Assembly: GCA_037893245.1 (NCBI GenBank)
Contig: JBAIAA010000396.1
Location: 744,001 to 808,000, forward strand
Length of the DNA: 64,000 bases
Reading direction: 5' to 3'
Source of the DNA: Crossaster papposus
Lineage: Eukaryota; Echinodermata; Asteroidea; Velatida; Solasteridae
Shown here: one piece after another, positions 35,860-50,279 of the stretch
How the letters are laid out: every line of letters starts with the position of its first letter
Numbering within the stretch: the first letter of the stretch is position 1
The notes under the pieces: generated by a model
The model's database searches: none
What the model was told of the DNA's origin: nothing
What the model saw: only the letters and a program-made list of their open reading frames with translations
Program-made: the position numbers and the translations under genes

Positions 35860-36594
35860 CTCCCCTCGGGGAACATCAATTAATACAAAAACAGGTCTCG
35901 TCTATTATGTGTATTCCTATGTCGCCTCACTTTTACAAGTTCTTTCTTCGCTTTACTTCGTGGCTTTCTTATATTTGAACATTTCAATTTGTCTCAATTA
36001 AATAATTGTATGAAGACCGATCTCTTTGTTTTAGGTTGATTTCTGAAGAAAGGGAAAAACAACAACAACAAAAACAAACAAACAAACAAACAAACAAACA
36101 GATCCTCTGCGACTGGTTGTATTTTTTTTTGGCGAAGATGTATTAGATTTCTTTATCTTTTCCATATTTTTAGAAATTCATATGATTTCATATAAATGTA
36201 GACTTTAAATGTTCTTTTTGTTTTTGGTCTTGTTTGTTTGAATTCCATTTTTGTTCTAAATACTGTATAGGTAATAATGCAGGGCCCTTTTTTATAGCTT
36301 TTTTTTTGTAAGTGATAAAACCTCAAATACAATAAATAACAGTGCTTTTAACAGTTCAGTTTTTATGTTTGTATTTTAATGTTGCGATTATTCGTTTGCT
36401 TGCTTTCCTCTCTCTCTCTCTCTCGTTGACTGTTTATTTCTCCTCTCGTGTCGTTATTTCGGGAGGGAAACCTCTGCCACGATTTGTTGCTAGAGGGCGC
36501 CCTGACTTTCGTTTGCCTGGCGTGCTCCTATCGCGTCCGCGCATAGCAGTGATATATAATACACTGCCTCGCCCATTCAATCGATCTAGTCTAG

Positions 36595-36942
<348 letters not shown>

Positions 36943-36977
36943 ATAGATGCATGATACATGCCATTTTCAAACCAAAC

Positions 36978-36993
36978 GGCTCTTTTCAGAGCC
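36978..36993 (+). terminator. Histone 3' stem-loop, H4 unit 6
   Basis: GGCTCT-TTTC-AGAGCC. Confidence 0.97.
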
Positions 36994-37429
36994 ACCACGA
37001 TTTCACAAAAAGAGATTGATTCCAGGTTTTAATTTGTGTGTACTCTGTTATTATTTGGGCATTGTCTCGCGGGATTCAGTGTGGATTTTCCTCCCTGTGT
37101 CTATTAGTATTAAGGTTTTTTTCTTTTCGTTTATTGCCCGTAATTATTCCCGGGATGTCTTTATCGAAGACACGGCCCATTTGTTTATTTTGGTAGCTGG
37201 GGAAAATTAATTTGCTTGCAAAGTATCATGTACTCGTAGGTAATATTGACCGTATTGTTTCGGAGGGTAAATCAGTTGTGATCAGTGAAGCGTCCCGGCA
37301 TGGTGTCCGAATTATCCAATCGGAAGACTGCCCATTGTTATACTTCAGCCCCAGGATGCTATTCTCTAGTCTTAAGAGACGGCCTGTTCGTTGATTTGGC
37401 ATTCACTTCTTATCTACTCTCCATTCTGA

Positions 37430-37858
<429 letters not shown>

Positions 37859-37889
37859 GTCACAGCTGCGTGCGCAAAACTAACCGAAC

Positions 37890-37905
37890 GGCCCTTTTCA
37901 GGGCC
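37890..37905 (+). terminator. Histone 3' stem-loop, H3 unit 6
   Basis: GGCCCT-TTTC-AGGGCC. Confidence 0.97.
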
Positions 37906-38592
37906 AATATTTTTTTCAAAGAGAGATTCATTCCAATCGTGTTTTCTGTAGAGTTTTGGAAAGTTAAGTTTGGTTACTATAGGTAAATACGAATTTTAAC
38001 TGGCCAGAGCTCCGGAGAACGGATTAATAAAATTAATCGGATTAGTCTCTTTCCATTTTGTTTGTTTGTCTGTCTGTCTCTTATTTTTTGTTGTCCCCCC
38101 ACCCCCCAAAATAAAAATAAAAAATTATTTTACTTTTAATACGGTAAAAAAGAAGAAGAGTAATTGCCTGGCCATGTACACAATTGTTTATGCAGTCATT
38201 TTGTGTCATATTTTCGAAAACGGGAACTCTTCGTTACATTGGATGATACGCAAGTTTACCCGGCGTTTGGGGAAAAATAAATAATGAGTGAAACCACACC
38301 GGATTGTTGGCCTCTACCGAATATAATAAAAAAGTGGATATTCTAAATTATTGTTTGTAATTGTTTGTTTCTTGGAGTTTTCATTCGGATTCGGAAGGAT
38401 AGCTTTTGCCCTCTGTGCGTGTGGCAAGCGCCAATGCATGTCACTTTGCACGCGTACATAATTCTTCACGCTTGGGTGATTGTGTGGACAATGCGTGTAT
38501 GCCCAGAATCCTAGCGGGTACCATAAAAGTCGTCCCGGCATGCTTGACCTTCCATTCGATCGCACGATCACATACACTCATCTTCTCCAATC

Positions 38593-38961
38593 ATGGCTCC
38601 TAAAGTTAGCGGAAAAGGCCAGAAGAAGGCCGGCAACACCAAGGCTCCGGTCAGCACGAACAAGAAGAGGCGTCGGCGTCGCAAGGAGAGCTACGGCATC
38701 TACATCTACAAAGTCATGAAACAGGTGCACCCCGACACAGGAATCTCCAGCAAGGCAATGAGCATCATGAACAGCTTTGTCAACGACGTGTTTGAGCGCA
38801 TCGCCGGCGAATCTTCCCGCCTTGCCCACTACAACAAGAAGTCGACCATCTCAAGTCGTGAAGTGCAGACTGCAGTACGCCTAATCCTCCCGGGAGAGCT
38901 TGCCAAGCATGCAGTCAGCGAAGGAACCAAGGCCGTCACCAAGTATACGACTTCAAAATAG
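38593..38961 (+). CDS. H2B: Histone H2B, unit 6
   Basis: Protein identical to unit 1. Confidence 0.99.
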   Translation: MAPKVSGKGQKKAGNTKAPVSTNKKRRRRRKESYGIYIYKVMKQVHPDTGISSKAMSIMNSFVNDVFERIAGESSRLAHYNKKSTISSREVQTAVRLILPGELAKHAVSEGTKAVTKYTTSK

Positions 38962-39005
38962 GTTGACCGAGGGAGGAACAAATAACACGAAAAACATAAC
39001 CAAAC

Positions 39006-39021
39006 GGCTCTTTTCAGAGCC
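39006..39021 (+). terminator. Histone 3' stem-loop, H2B unit 6
   Basis: GGCTCT-TTTC-AGAGCC. Confidence 0.97.
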
Positions 39022-40037
39022 AACACAATTTAAAAAAAAGAGATGTGACTGTCTGATCTGTGTTACTAATTTAGTCAATATTCGTAGGTGGTAAAATCGT
39101 TCGGGTAGTGTTCCCGTCTTTACATTCTCCCTGACCTTAAAAGGAGAAATGAAGATCAACATTAACCTTCTGTTCTCGTCGCCTTTGAAAACAAATATGT
39201 GACTTGAAAAGGCATGACGGGGAAAAGTATTTCTGTAGTATTTGGAGTTCTATTGTTTTACACCGTAGTAAAGACCGATTCGTTAGTTTTGCAATGATAC
39301 CAACAGTATTTATTTACATCATTTAATTAACATGATATATACAACATTGCAGGGCTGACAGTGCGCCGCCCAACCTAAGCGATCGAATTTTTAAAACCAA
39401 CGAATAGCTTTGACCAAAACAATTATACGCGTGCCCGCCAACAACGAAATTGACAAATGGGGGTCATTGTTAATTTAGCCTCAGTAAGTCACGTAGGAAT
39501 TTGCAATGGCGAAACAGCCTTTTGTTATTCAGCACCTGTGCACGCAGTGGTTTTTGTTCATTCAGTCTCCATTACGAGAAGTAGTGGTTTCTTGTTTGAT
39601 GTATGTTTAATATATGTGTTTGTCGTATCTCTGTGCAGACAAATCCGTGACAGTTTTCAATGTGGTTTATGAGGGACGATCTGCGGCCAGCGTGGAGGCA
39701 GGTCAATCGGTAGGCAACAGGGACACACCGTCGGGATAACAGAAATCGTCTGAGAAAGCAGGTAAGGTTTTTGGGTGCTTTGGGTTTTTGCTGTTATGAT
39801 TTCATCGCTTAGATTGAAGACAGACAGACAGACAGACCTCGTTCAAAAAATGTATCCCTGTCTTCACGAATCCAAAAATGGATGCGGTGCACTCAACCGT
39901 ACAGTAAGTGTGTCGCGCGTGATTGGCTACTTGGCGTGCTTCGGCCAATCCACCGGAACGCTATAACTAGTGCTGTCACCCCCCTCGTACGGCACTTTCA
40001 CTGCAGATCGCAATCTACTGTCACCAATTACTTCAAG

Positions 40038-40415
40038 ATGACTGGACGAGGAAAGAGCGGAAAAGCAAGAAGCAAGGCCAGGAGCAGGTCCTCAAGGGCG
40101 GGACTGCAGTTCCCCGTGGGTCGCGTTCATCGATTTTTGCGAAGGGGCAACTACGCTGAGCGGGTTGGAGCCGGTGCACCGGTCTACCTGGCAGCCGTGA
40201 TGGAATACCTGACCGCGGAGATCCTGGAGCTGGCCGGTAACGCAGCACGAGACAATAAGAAGACGAGAATTAACCCTCGACATCTGCAGCTTGCTATACG
40301 CAACGACGAAGAGCTTAACAAGTTGATGAGTGGGGTTACCATCGCGCAAGGCGGTGTGCTTCCCAACATCCAGCAAGTACTTCTGCCCAAAAAGGCCGCC
40401 AAAGTATCAAAGTAA
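40038..40415 (+). CDS. H2A: Histone H2A, unit 6
   Basis: Protein identical to unit 2. Confidence 0.99.
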   Translation: MTGRGKSGKARSKARSRSSRAGLQFPVGRVHRFLRRGNYAERVGAGAPVYLAAVMEYLTAEILELAGNAARDNKKTRINPRHLQLAIRNDEELNKLMSGVTIAQGGVLPNIQQVLLPKKAAKVSK

Positions 40416-40460
40416 TAGGCCTACAAACAAATTACTTTGCCTCCACAAACAAAACCAAAA

Positions 40461-40476
40461 GGCTCTTTTCAGGGCC
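40461..40476 (+). terminator. Histone 3' stem-loop, H2A unit 6
   Basis: GGCTCT-TTTC-AGGGCC with one U-G wobble. Confidence 0.95.
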
Positions 40477-41911
40477 ACCACATAGTTACAAGAGAGAAAC
40501 GCCGCTGTCTGTCTGTTCTTCATTTTTAAATAAAGTTTTAAAAGAGACAAATTTAGATAATACATGTGTAGATTTTAACTTTCACAGCCAAAGGCCCGCT
40601 GAGTTTGTTCAATGGCTTCGTTTATTTTTTAAAGAATCGCCTTCCCTTTTCCTGCTTATAAAAATATTAAGAAAGTGTTTTTTGTCATCCGGGCGCGCGT
40701 GCGTTTTAACTTGTATCCCGGCGACCTTCATATAAAAACTAGTTCATTAAATATGCAACGCGCGCACTGTGACTTCAACAAAGCAAAAATAAATACGCGC
40801 TGTGTCTGTACTCTATATATACATGTACTACGCGTACTGTACAGTACATGCATGTTCAGTTTGTAAAAGTACGTGAATGATATTATACCCGCGACCCAGC
40901 ACATCAAAATCAAGAATAAGTCGGAAAAAGACTTTCGGAGATATAAATATAATAAGATTGCAAATTCAATAAGCTTTTTAATGACATCCATCACAAGCCT
41001 TTAGCTCGGAAATTATTGGTTACGAGTTACAGACTGGGGATGGCTATCAATAGAAAGCCTATGGAATTTCAAATGTTACTATGTACATATCGTGAATTGT
41101 CATTTCCCGCTTATTATTGATTTTGATATCCTGGGTCACATTTTCATAGATTTAACAAAAACATTGGAAATGTGGTGAGTTGACACTTCGCGTGTGGTCT
41201 ATTAGCTTTGTTTTCGTGTTCTGTCTTACCTGGGCCCAATTTCATAACAAATGTAAGCACAACAATTTGCTTAGCATGAAACCTTTTCCTTGGCCAAACT
41301 GAAGATTTCCGAACACGTTTTATTGACGGTCGTGAATTCTCGTTAACGTTCGCGACTACAATTTCGACGTCTGGGTGTACACAATTAAATGGTCAGGCCA
41401 TAGAACCAGACTATTTTCACCGCCCACAAAGTGGGACATTTAGGTTCTGCTTAAAAACAAATAAACCGGCCTGAACGGTAAACGATCGAGGCGCGGTTGT
41501 GCCGAAGGGCGCCATCTATCGGCACGCTCGTACCGGCAGGTCTGTGTGTATTTACAGCGGCGAGGCGCAGTGCAGCATGGCGATAATTTTGATACCAGTC
41601 GCATTTTTCCAGATTTTCAAGTGACTTTTGGTTAAAAAAAATGAATTTGTAAAAGAATATTGTCGATGTGTATGAAAATGTGTTATGAAAACCCCCCAAG
41701 CTCATGAATATTGATGTAAATTAACGTGCCAAAAGTTGGTAATTTCTATAAACGGGTTTGCGTCGGGCTCTGTGAGAAGTCCTTTTCTTGACCCGAAATA
41801 CACAAATTAGAAAAGTTAAAATAAGAATATTATTCGGATGAGAACAATGGGCGGGGGAATTAATTTGCATGCATAATTCCAGAGCGCCCTATTGGTTCAA
41901 TGTCAATCGTT

Positions 41912-41940
41912 ATCGCTTCTCGGCCTTTTGGCCAAGATCA
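41912..41940 (+). pseudogene. U2: U2 snRNA 5' fragment (nt 1-29), unit 6
   Basis: Ends GGCCAAGATCA with the family A-linked C at nt 22. The promoter just upstream has one change (gggaattaatttgcat), leaving the octamer intact. Confidence 0.95.
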
Positions 41941-43683
41941 CCGGGAGCTACGATGGCCAAGAATGAACTGCAGAGGGAGCTGTCTACCTACTTGACTACT
42001 GAGACGAAGATCGACTACGATGCGATGTGCAAGCTGATCGTCGACACCGCCGGGGAGACTGACGTCGTCTGCGTCCAGCAGCTGAGCGACAACAAATGGT
42101 GCGTCACCACTACAACTGAAGCAGCGAAGACCAAGATCCTGCAAGCCGGCCTGCTCATCGGGCAACACCGAGTAACATCTACACCGGTGAGCAGGAAGCT
42201 GACGTTCGTAACCATCCGTGACGCACCATTTGAGCTGCGCGACGTTGCCATCTCCTCGGCGCTGTCTGCATACGGCAAGGTGGCCGGCATCAGACGGGGA
42301 CACTGGCAGAAACATCTTGGGTGGGAGAACGGCCACCGACACGCGCGTATGGAACTGAGTCGTCCAATCCCATCTTACGTGCGTGTCGGTGGGTACCAAG
42401 TGCGAGTGGAGTACGACCACCAAGAGAGGACATGCCGGGTTTGCGGGTTGGTCGGCCACCTGGCTGCGGGGTGCCCGTCAGTTGTGTGCTACAACTGCAA
42501 CAAACACGGGCACCGCAGCCGGGAGTGTCCGGAGCCGGTGAAGTGTCGAGGGTGCGGGGAGACCGGGCACTTTGCCGCACGTTGCCCTCTTTCATACGCC
42601 GCTCGCCTACGTGTTACGGCTTTCGCCGGCCCGGACATCGACGACGACGTCGGCGACCCGCGCCCGGCGAAACCGCCCACACCACCTCGGGCCAGTCCGG
42701 ACCCTGCGGCTACAACCCGTCAGGCAAGACCACTCAAGGTACCCCGGACCCCACCACAGGACGCCCCACCGCAGCCGGCCGGACCATCCAAGCCTCCACG
42801 GCCAAGCACCCCACCGCAGAGACCATCGGAGGCCGGCGCGCCCACTGCAGGCGGCACCAGGCCCGCCCGCACAGCCAACCGTCCACCTCGGCGTGGTGCG
42901 GGCGAGGCGGTTGCCCCGACCACGGAGAGTGCGACGGCAACGGTGTCGATGTCATCGTTGTCGTCGTCAGAAACATCGATCACTACGAACGTGTCGTTCT
43001 CCTCCGTGGAAGGCGGGGAGATTAGGCTGTACGAGCCGGACCTCCCGTCGATAACGACAGACGTGAAAACCAGGGACTGGGTGGAGATGGTCGCGAGTGC
43101 GGAGGCGGAGATACAGCAAGAGATGGAGCGACGGAGCCAGGAAAGCAGTTCCGACGGGTCCGTCGCCTCCATAATATCTACCGCCTCCGCAAAACGCTGT
43201 CACCATTCCTCAGATTCCCCTGAGGAATGGTCGACAATACGAGGGAAGAAACCAAGTCCCAAGAAGAGGAAGGCACGAGCCAACAAAAAATGAACTGTTT
43301 TCTTTGGTGGTGGGTTAAGTGAGTTGTTTTGTTTAAATAAGTGGTGGTGGTTTTTTTTAATAAGAAGATGTAAATTTTATGTAAATATAAGTGGTGGTGG
43401 GTTTAAGAAGATGTTAATTTTTTATGTAAATATTTCCACAGTTGTGTTTTTGTAAAAATTGAAGATACAAATGATACGTAATATTTATTCAGTTGTTCTT
43501 TTTCTGATAGTAATCAAGCGCGTTTATTTATTTTGGTGGAGGGTTATGTCCCGGTTTATATAATGTTTGCATTGTTTAAAACAAGTTGTATTTAATTTTT
43601 ATTTTGTACATACTGTGACCGTTGTGTTGTATCATCATATGTGTGTTTGGTTTCATTTACAAGAATAAACCAATTTAAAAACC
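41941..43683 (+). mobile_element. Family A element, second subtype, unit 6 (1743 bp)
   Basis: Same junctions and terminal 3' sequence as unit 1, but clearly diverged along its length. The leader ccgggagctacg differs. The 3' UTR has extra copies of the aagtggtggtgg / gtaaattttatgtaaatat block near 43335-43430. The reading frame is open, so this subtype has been maintained independently of the unit 1/8 subtype. Confidence 0.85.
41953..43293 (+). CDS. ORF1/Gag-like triple CCHC protein, family A subtype 2
   Basis: 446 residues starting MAKNELQREL. The three CCHC knuckles and RRM-like region are conserved with the unit 1 copy. Differences cluster in the N-terminal 35 residues, the Pro-rich linker (shorter here) and the C-terminal third, where EGGEIRLYEPDLPSITTDVKT replaces the unit 1 sequence. 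Substitutions with no frame breaks, and conserved knuckle residues, suggest purifying selection on the RNA-binding part. The upstream ATG at 41869 reads through U2 in a different frame from unit 1 and is not the start. Confidence 0.85.
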   Translation: MAKNELQRELSTYLTTETKIDYDAMCKLIVDTAGETDVVCVQQLSDNKWCVTTTTEAAKTKILQAGLLIGQHRVTSTPVSRKLTFVTIRDAPFELRDVAISSALSAYGKVAGIRRGHWQKHLGWENGHRHARMELSRPIPSYVRVGGYQVRVEYDHQERTCRVCGLVGHLAAGCPSVVCYNCNKHGHRSRECPEPVKCRGCGETGHFAARCPLSYAARLRVTAFAGPDIDDDVGDPRPAKPPTPPRASPDPAATTRQARPLKVPRTPPQDAPPQPAGPSKPPRPSTPPQRPSEAGAPTAGGTRPARTANRPPRRGAGEAVAPTTESATATVSMSSLSSSETSITTNVSFSSVEGGEIRLYEPDLPSITTDVKTRDWVEMVASAEAEIQQEMERRSQESSSDGSVASIISTASAKRCHHSSDSPEEWSTIRGKKPSPKKRKARANKK

Positions 43684-43835
43684 GTATCTGTTCTTTTCAG
43701 CTTAATATCTGAAACGCTGTTCATCGAACAGCCAGTATATTAATCTGATTTTTGGATTTGGGCCGTGGAATAGAGGCTTGCCTCGTCCCGGCCATGGGTT
43801 GGCCCGGTATAGCAGTACATCCGGGATTCGGCCCA
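43684..43835 (+). pseudogene. U2: U2 snRNA 3' portion, unit 6
   Basis: Same 152-nt 3' part as the other units. The U2-H4 spacer beyond it has private changes (ggttgttttctg near 44013, ccattgttgttc near 44222). Confidence 0.95.
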
Positions 43836-44570
43836 CTCCCCTCGGGGAACATCAATTAATACAAAAACAGGTCTCGTCTATTATGTGTATTCCTATGTCG
43901 CCTCACTTTTACAAGTTCTTTCTTCGCTTTACTTCGTGGCTTTCTTATATTTGAACATTTCAATTTGTCTCAATTAAATAATTGTATGAAGACCGATCTC
44001 TTTGTTTTAGGTTGTTTTCTGAAGAAAGGGAAAAACAACAACAACAAAAACAAACAAACAAACAAACAAACAAACAGATCCTCTGCGACTGGTTGTATTT
44101 TTTTTTGGCGAAGATGTATTAGATTTCTTTATCTTTTCCATATTTTTAGAAATTCATATGATTTCATATAAATGTAGACTTTAAATGTTCTTTTTGTTTT
44201 TGGTCTTGTTTGTTTGAATTCCATTGTTGTTCTAAATACTGTATAGGTAATAATGCAGGGCCCTTTTTTATAGCTTTTTTTTTGTAAGTGATAAAACCTC
44301 AAATACAATAAATAACAGTGCTTTTAACAGTTCAGTTTTTATGTTTGTATTTTAATGTTGCGATTATTCGTTTGCTTGCTTTCCTCTCTCTCTCTCTCTC
44401 GTTGACTGTTTATTTCTCCTCTCGTGTCGTTATTTCGGGAGGGAAACCTCTGCCACGATTTGTTGCTAGAGGGCGCCCTGACTTTCGTTTGCCTGGCGTG
44501 CTCCTATCGCGTCCGCGCATAGCAGTGATATATAATACACTGCCTCGCCCATTCAATCGATCTAGTCTAG

Positions 44571-44918
<348 letters not shown>

Positions 44919-44953
44919 ATAGATGCATGATACATGCCATTTTCAAACCAAAC

Positions 44954-44969
44954 GGCTCTTTTCAGAGCC
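44954..44969 (+). terminator. Histone 3' stem-loop, H4 unit 7
   Basis: GGCTCT-TTTC-AGAGCC. Confidence 0.97.
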
Positions 44970-45405
44970 ACCACGATTTCACAAAAAGAGATTGATTCCA
45001 GGTTTTAATTTGTGTGTACTCTGTTATTATTTGGGCATTGTCTCGCGGGATTCAGTGTGGATTTTCCTCCCTGTGTCTATTAGTATTAAGGTTTTTTTCT
45101 TTTCGTTTATTGCCCGTAATTATTCCCGGGATGTCTTTATCGAAGACACGGCCCATTTGTTTATTTTGGTAGCTGGGGAAAATTAATTTGCTTGCAAAGT
45201 ATCATGTACTCGTAGGTAATATTGACCGTATTGTTTCGGAGGGTAAATCAGTTGTGATCAGTGAAGCGTCCCGGCATGGTGTCCGAATTATCCAATCGGA
45301 AGACTGCCCATTGTTATACTTCAGCCCCAGGATGCTATTCTCTAGTCTTAAGAGACGGCCTGTTCGTTGATTTGGCATTCACTTCTTATCTACTCTCCAT
45401 TCTGA

Positions 45406-45834
<429 letters not shown>

Positions 45835-45865
45835 GTCACAGCTGCGTGCGCAAAACTAACCGAAC

Positions 45866-45881
45866 GGCCCTTTTCAGGGCC
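45866..45881 (+). terminator. Histone 3' stem-loop, H3 unit 7
   Basis: GGCCCT-TTTC-AGGGCC. The duplicated spacer starts in its last two bases, so the stem itself is not repeated. Confidence 0.97.
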
Positions 45882-47245
45882 AATATTTTTTTCAAAGAGA
45901 GATTCATTCCAATCGCGTTTTCTGTAGAGTTTTGGAAAGTTAAGTTTGGTTACTATAGGTAAATACGAATTTTAACTGGCCAGAGCTCCGGAGAACGGAT
46001 TAATAAAATTAATCGGATTAGTCTCTTTCCATTTTGTTTGTTTGTCTGTCTGTCTCTTATTTTTTGTTGTCCCCCCACCCCCCAAAATAAAAATAAAAAA
46101 TTATTTTACTTTTAATACGGTAAAAAAGAAGAAGAGTAATTGCCTGGCCATGTACACAATTGTTTATGCAGTCATTTTGTGTCATATTTTCGAAAACGGG
46201 AACTCTTCGTTACATTGGATGATACGCAAGTTTACCCGGCGTTTGGGGAAAAATAAATAATGAGTGAAACCACACCGGATTGTTGGCCTCTACCGAATAT
46301 AATAAAAAAGTGGATATTCTAAATTATTGTTTGTAATTGTTTGTTTCTTGGAGTTTTCATTCGGATTCGGAAGGATAGCTTTTGCCCTCTGTGCGTGTGG
46401 CAAGCGCCAATGCATGTCACTTTGCACGCGTACATAATTCTTCACGCTTGGGTGATTGTGTGGACAATGCGTGTATGCCCAGAATCCTAGCGGGTACCAT
46501 AAAAGTCGTCCCGGCATGCTTGACCTTCCATTCGATCGCACGATCACATACACTCATCTTCTCCAATATTTTTTTCAAAGAGAGATTCATTCCAATCGCG
46601 TTTTCTGTAGAGTTTTGGAAAGTTAAGTTTGGTTACTATAGGTAAATACGAATTTTAACTGGCCAGAGCTCCGGAGAACGGATTAATAAAATTAATCGGA
46701 TTAGTCTCTTTCCATTTTGTTTGTTTGTCTGTCTGTCTCTTATTTTTTGTTGTCCCCCCACCCCCCAAAATAAAAATAAAAAATTATTTTACTTTTAATA
46801 CGGTAAAAAAGAAGAAGAGTAATTGCCTGGCCATGTACACAATTGTTTATGCAGTCATTTTGTGTCATATTTTCGAAAACGGGAACTCTTCGTTACATTG
46901 GATGATACGCAAGTTTACCCGGCGTTTGGGGAAAAATAAATAATGAGTGAAACCACACCGGATTGTTGGCCTCTACCGAATATAATAAAAAAGTGGATAT
47001 TCTAAATTATTGTTTGTAATTGTTTGTTTCTTGGAGTTTTCATTCGGATTCGGAAGGATAGCTTTTGCCCTCTGTGCGTGTGGCAAGCGCCAATGCATGT
47101 CACTTTGCACGCGTACATAATTCTTCACGCTTGGGTGATTGTGTGGACAATGCGTGTATGCCCAGAATCCTAGCGGGTACCATAAAAGTCGTCCCGGCAT
47201 GCTTGACCTTCCATTCGATCGCACGATCACATACACTCATCTTCT
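45880..47245 (+). repeat. 683-bp tandem duplication of the H3-H2B spacer
   Basis: Copies at 45880-46562 and 46563-47245. The breakpoint joins the H2B leader (tctccaat) to the H3 3' region (ggccaatattttt) at a shared CCAAT. The two copies appear identical, so the event is recent. The first copy ends in a complete H2B promoter with no H2B gene behind it. Confidence 0.95.
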
Positions 47246-47251
47246 CCAATC

Positions 47252-47620
47252 ATGGCTCCTAAAGTTAGCGGAAAAGGCCAGAAGAAGGCCGGCAACACCA
47301 AGGCTCCGGTCAGCACGAACAAGAAGAGGCGTCGGCGTCGCAAGGAGAGCTACGGCATCTACATCTACAAAGTCATGAAACAGGTGCACCCCGACACAGG
47401 AATCTCCAGCAAGGCAATGAGCATCATGAACAGCTTTGTCAACGACGTGTTTGAGCGCATCGCCGGCGAATCTTCCCGCCTTGCCCACTACAACAAGAAG
47501 TCGACCATCTCAAGTCGTGAAGTGCAGACTGCAGTACGCCTAATCCTCCCGGGAGAGCTTGCCAAGCATGCAGTCAGCGAAGGAACCAAGGCCGTCACCA
47601 AGTATACGACTTCAAAATAG
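47252..47620 (+). CDS. H2B: Histone H2B, unit 7
   Basis: Protein identical to unit 1. It has its own promoter plus an orphan second promoter 683 bp upstream. Confidence 0.99.
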   Translation: MAPKVSGKGQKKAGNTKAPVSTNKKRRRRRKESYGIYIYKVMKQVHPDTGISSKAMSIMNSFVNDVFERIAGESSRLAHYNKKSTISSREVQTAVRLILPGELAKHAVSEGTKAVTKYTTSK

Positions 47621-47664
47621 GTTGACCGAGGGAGGAACAAATAACACGAAAAACATAACCAAAC

Positions 47665-47680
47665 GGCTCTTTTCAGAGCC
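47665..47680 (+). terminator. Histone 3' stem-loop, H2B unit 7
   Basis: GGCTCT-TTTC-AGAGCC. The downstream A run differs by one base (caattttaaaaaaag). Confidence 0.97.
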
Positions 47681-48696
47681 AACACAATTTTAAAAAAAGA
47701 GATGTGACTGTCTGATCTGTGTTACTAATTTAGTCAATATTCGTAGGTGGTAAAATCGTTCGGGTAGTGTTCCCGTCTTTACATTCTCCCTGACCTTAAA
47801 AGGAGAAATGAAGATCAACATTAACCTTCTGTTCTCGTCGCCTTTGAAAACAAATATGTGACTTGAAAAGGCATGACGGGGAAAAGTATTTCTGTAGTAT
47901 TTGGAGTTCTATTGTTTTACACCGTAGTAAAGACCGATTCGTTAGTTTTGCAATGATACCAACAGTATTTATTTACATCATTTAATTAACATGATATATA
48001 CAACATTGCAGGGCTGACAGTGCGCCGCCCAACCTAAGCGATCGAATTTTTAAAACCAACGAATAGCTTTGACCAAAACAATTATACGCGTGCCCGCCAA
48101 CAACGAAATTGACAAATGGGGGTCATTGTTAATTTAGCCTCAGTAAGTCACGTAGGAATTTGCAATGGCGAAACAGCCTTTTGTTATTCAGCACCTGTGC
48201 ACGCAGTGGTTTTTGTTCATTCAGTCTCCATTACGAGAAGTAGTGGTTTCTTGTTTGATGTATGTTTAATATATGTGTTTGTCGTATCTCTGTGCAGACA
48301 AATCCGTGACAGTTTTCAATGTGGTTTATGAGGGACGATCTGCGGCCAGCGTGGAGGCAGGTCAATCGGTAGGCAACAGGGACACACCGTCGGGATAACA
48401 GAAATCGTCTGAGAAAGCAGGTAAGGTTTTTGGGTGCTTTGGGTTTTTGCTGTTATGATTTCATCGCTTAGATTGAAGACAGACAGACAGACAGACCTCG
48501 TTCAAAAAATGTATCCCTGTCTTCACGAATCCAAAAATGGATGCGGTGCACTCAACCGTACAGTAAGTGTGTCGCGCGTGATTGGCTACTTGGCGTGCTT
48601 CGGCCAATCCACCGGAACGCTATAACTAGTGCTGTCACCCCCCTCGTACGGCACTTTCACTGCAGATCGCAATCTACTGTCACCAATTACTTCAAG

Positions 48697-49074
48697 ATGA
48701 CTGGACGAGGAAAGAGCGGAAAAGCAAGAAGCAAGGCCAGGAGCAGGTCCTCAAGGGCGGGACTGCAGTTCCCCGTGGGTCGCGTTCATCGATTTTTGCG
48801 AAGGGGCAACTACGCTGAGCGGGTTGGAGCCGGTGCACCGGTCTACCTGGCAGCCGTGATGGAATACCTGACCGCGGAGATCCTGGAGCTGGCCGGTAAC
48901 GCAGCACGAGACAATAAGAAGACGAGAATTAACCCTCGACATCTGCAGCTTGCTATACGCAACGACGAAGAGCTTAACAAGTTGATGAGTGGGGTTACCA
49001 TCGCGCAAGGCGGTGTGCTTCCCAACATCCAGCAAGTACTTCTGCCCAAAAAGGCCGCCAAAGTATCAAAGTAA
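48697..49074 (+). CDS. H2A: Histone H2A, unit 7
   Basis: Protein identical to unit 2. Confidence 0.99.
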   Translation: MTGRGKSGKARSKARSRSSRAGLQFPVGRVHRFLRRGNYAERVGAGAPVYLAAVMEYLTAEILELAGNAARDNKKTRINPRHLQLAIRNDEELNKLMSGVTIAQGGVLPNIQQVLLPKKAAKVSK

Positions 49075-49119
49075 TAGGCCTACAAACAAATTACTTTGCC
49101 TCCACAAACAAAACCAAAA

Positions 49120-49135
49120 GGCTCTTTTCAGGGCC
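49120..49135 (+). terminator. Histone 3' stem-loop, H2A unit 7
   Basis: GGCTCT-TTTC-AGGGCC with one U-G wobble. Confidence 0.95.
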
Positions 49136-50157
49136 ACCACATAGTTACAAGAGAGAAACGCCGCTGTCTGTCTGTTCTTCATTTTTAAATAAAGTTTTAA
49201 AAGAGACAAATTTAGATAATACATGTGTAGATTTTAACTTTCACAGCCAAAGGCCCGCTGAGTTTGTTCAATGGCTTCGTTTATTTTTTAAAGAATCGCC
49301 TTCCCTTTTCCTGCTTATAAAAATATTAAGAAAGTGTTTTTTGTCATCCGGGCGCGCGTGCGTTTTAACTTGTATCCCGGCGACCTTCATATAAAAACTA
49401 GTTCATTAAATATGCAACGCGCGCACTGTGACTTAAACAAAGCAAAAATAAATACGCGCTGTGTCTGTACTCTATATATACATGTACTACGCGTACTGTA
49501 CAGTACATGCATGTTCAGTTTGTAAAAGTACGTGAATGATATTATACCCGCGACCCAGCACATCAAAATCAAGAATAAGTCGGAAAAAGACTTTCGGAGA
49601 TATAAATATAATAAGATTGCAAATTCAATAAGCTTTTTAATGACATCCATCACAAGCCTTTAGCTCGGAAATTATTGGTTACGAGTTACAGACTGGGGAT
49701 GGCTATCAATAGAAAGCCTATGGAATTTCAAATGTTACTATGTACATATCGTGAATTGTCATTTCCCGCTTATTATTGATTTTGATATCCTGGGTCACAT
49801 TTTCATAGATTTAACAAAAACATTGGAAATGTGGTGAGTTGACACTTCGCGTGTGGTCTATTAGCTTTGTTTTCGTGTTCTGTCTTACCTGGGCCCAATT
49901 TCATAACAAATGTAAGCACAACAATTTGCTTAGCATGAAACCTTTTCCTTGGCCAAACTGAAGATTTCCGAACACGTTTTATTGACGGTCGTGAATTCTC
50001 GTTAACGTTCGCGACTACAATTTCGACGTCTGGGTGTACACAATTAAATGGTCAGGCCATAGAACCAGACTATTTTCACCGCCCACAAAGTGGGACATTT
50101 AGGTTCTGCTTAAAAACAAATAAACCGGCCTGAACGGTAAAGCCCCAGTCCCATCGG

Positions 50158-50216
50158 CCAAGGATACTCAAGGATACTCCCGGACATGATCCGGGAGTAT
50201 CCTTGAGTATCCTTGG
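50158..50216. repeat. 27-bp perfect hairpin near left terminus
   Basis: Arms 50158-50184 and 50190-50216 with a 5-base loop (catga), directly inside the left terminal inverted repeat. Built of ccaaggatactc units. Confidence 0.93.
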
Positions 50217-50279
50217 TCATTTTTGGCTATCCGGGGGGTCATTTTCTCCCGGACACCGCCGGATAAAAGTCGAGAAAAA

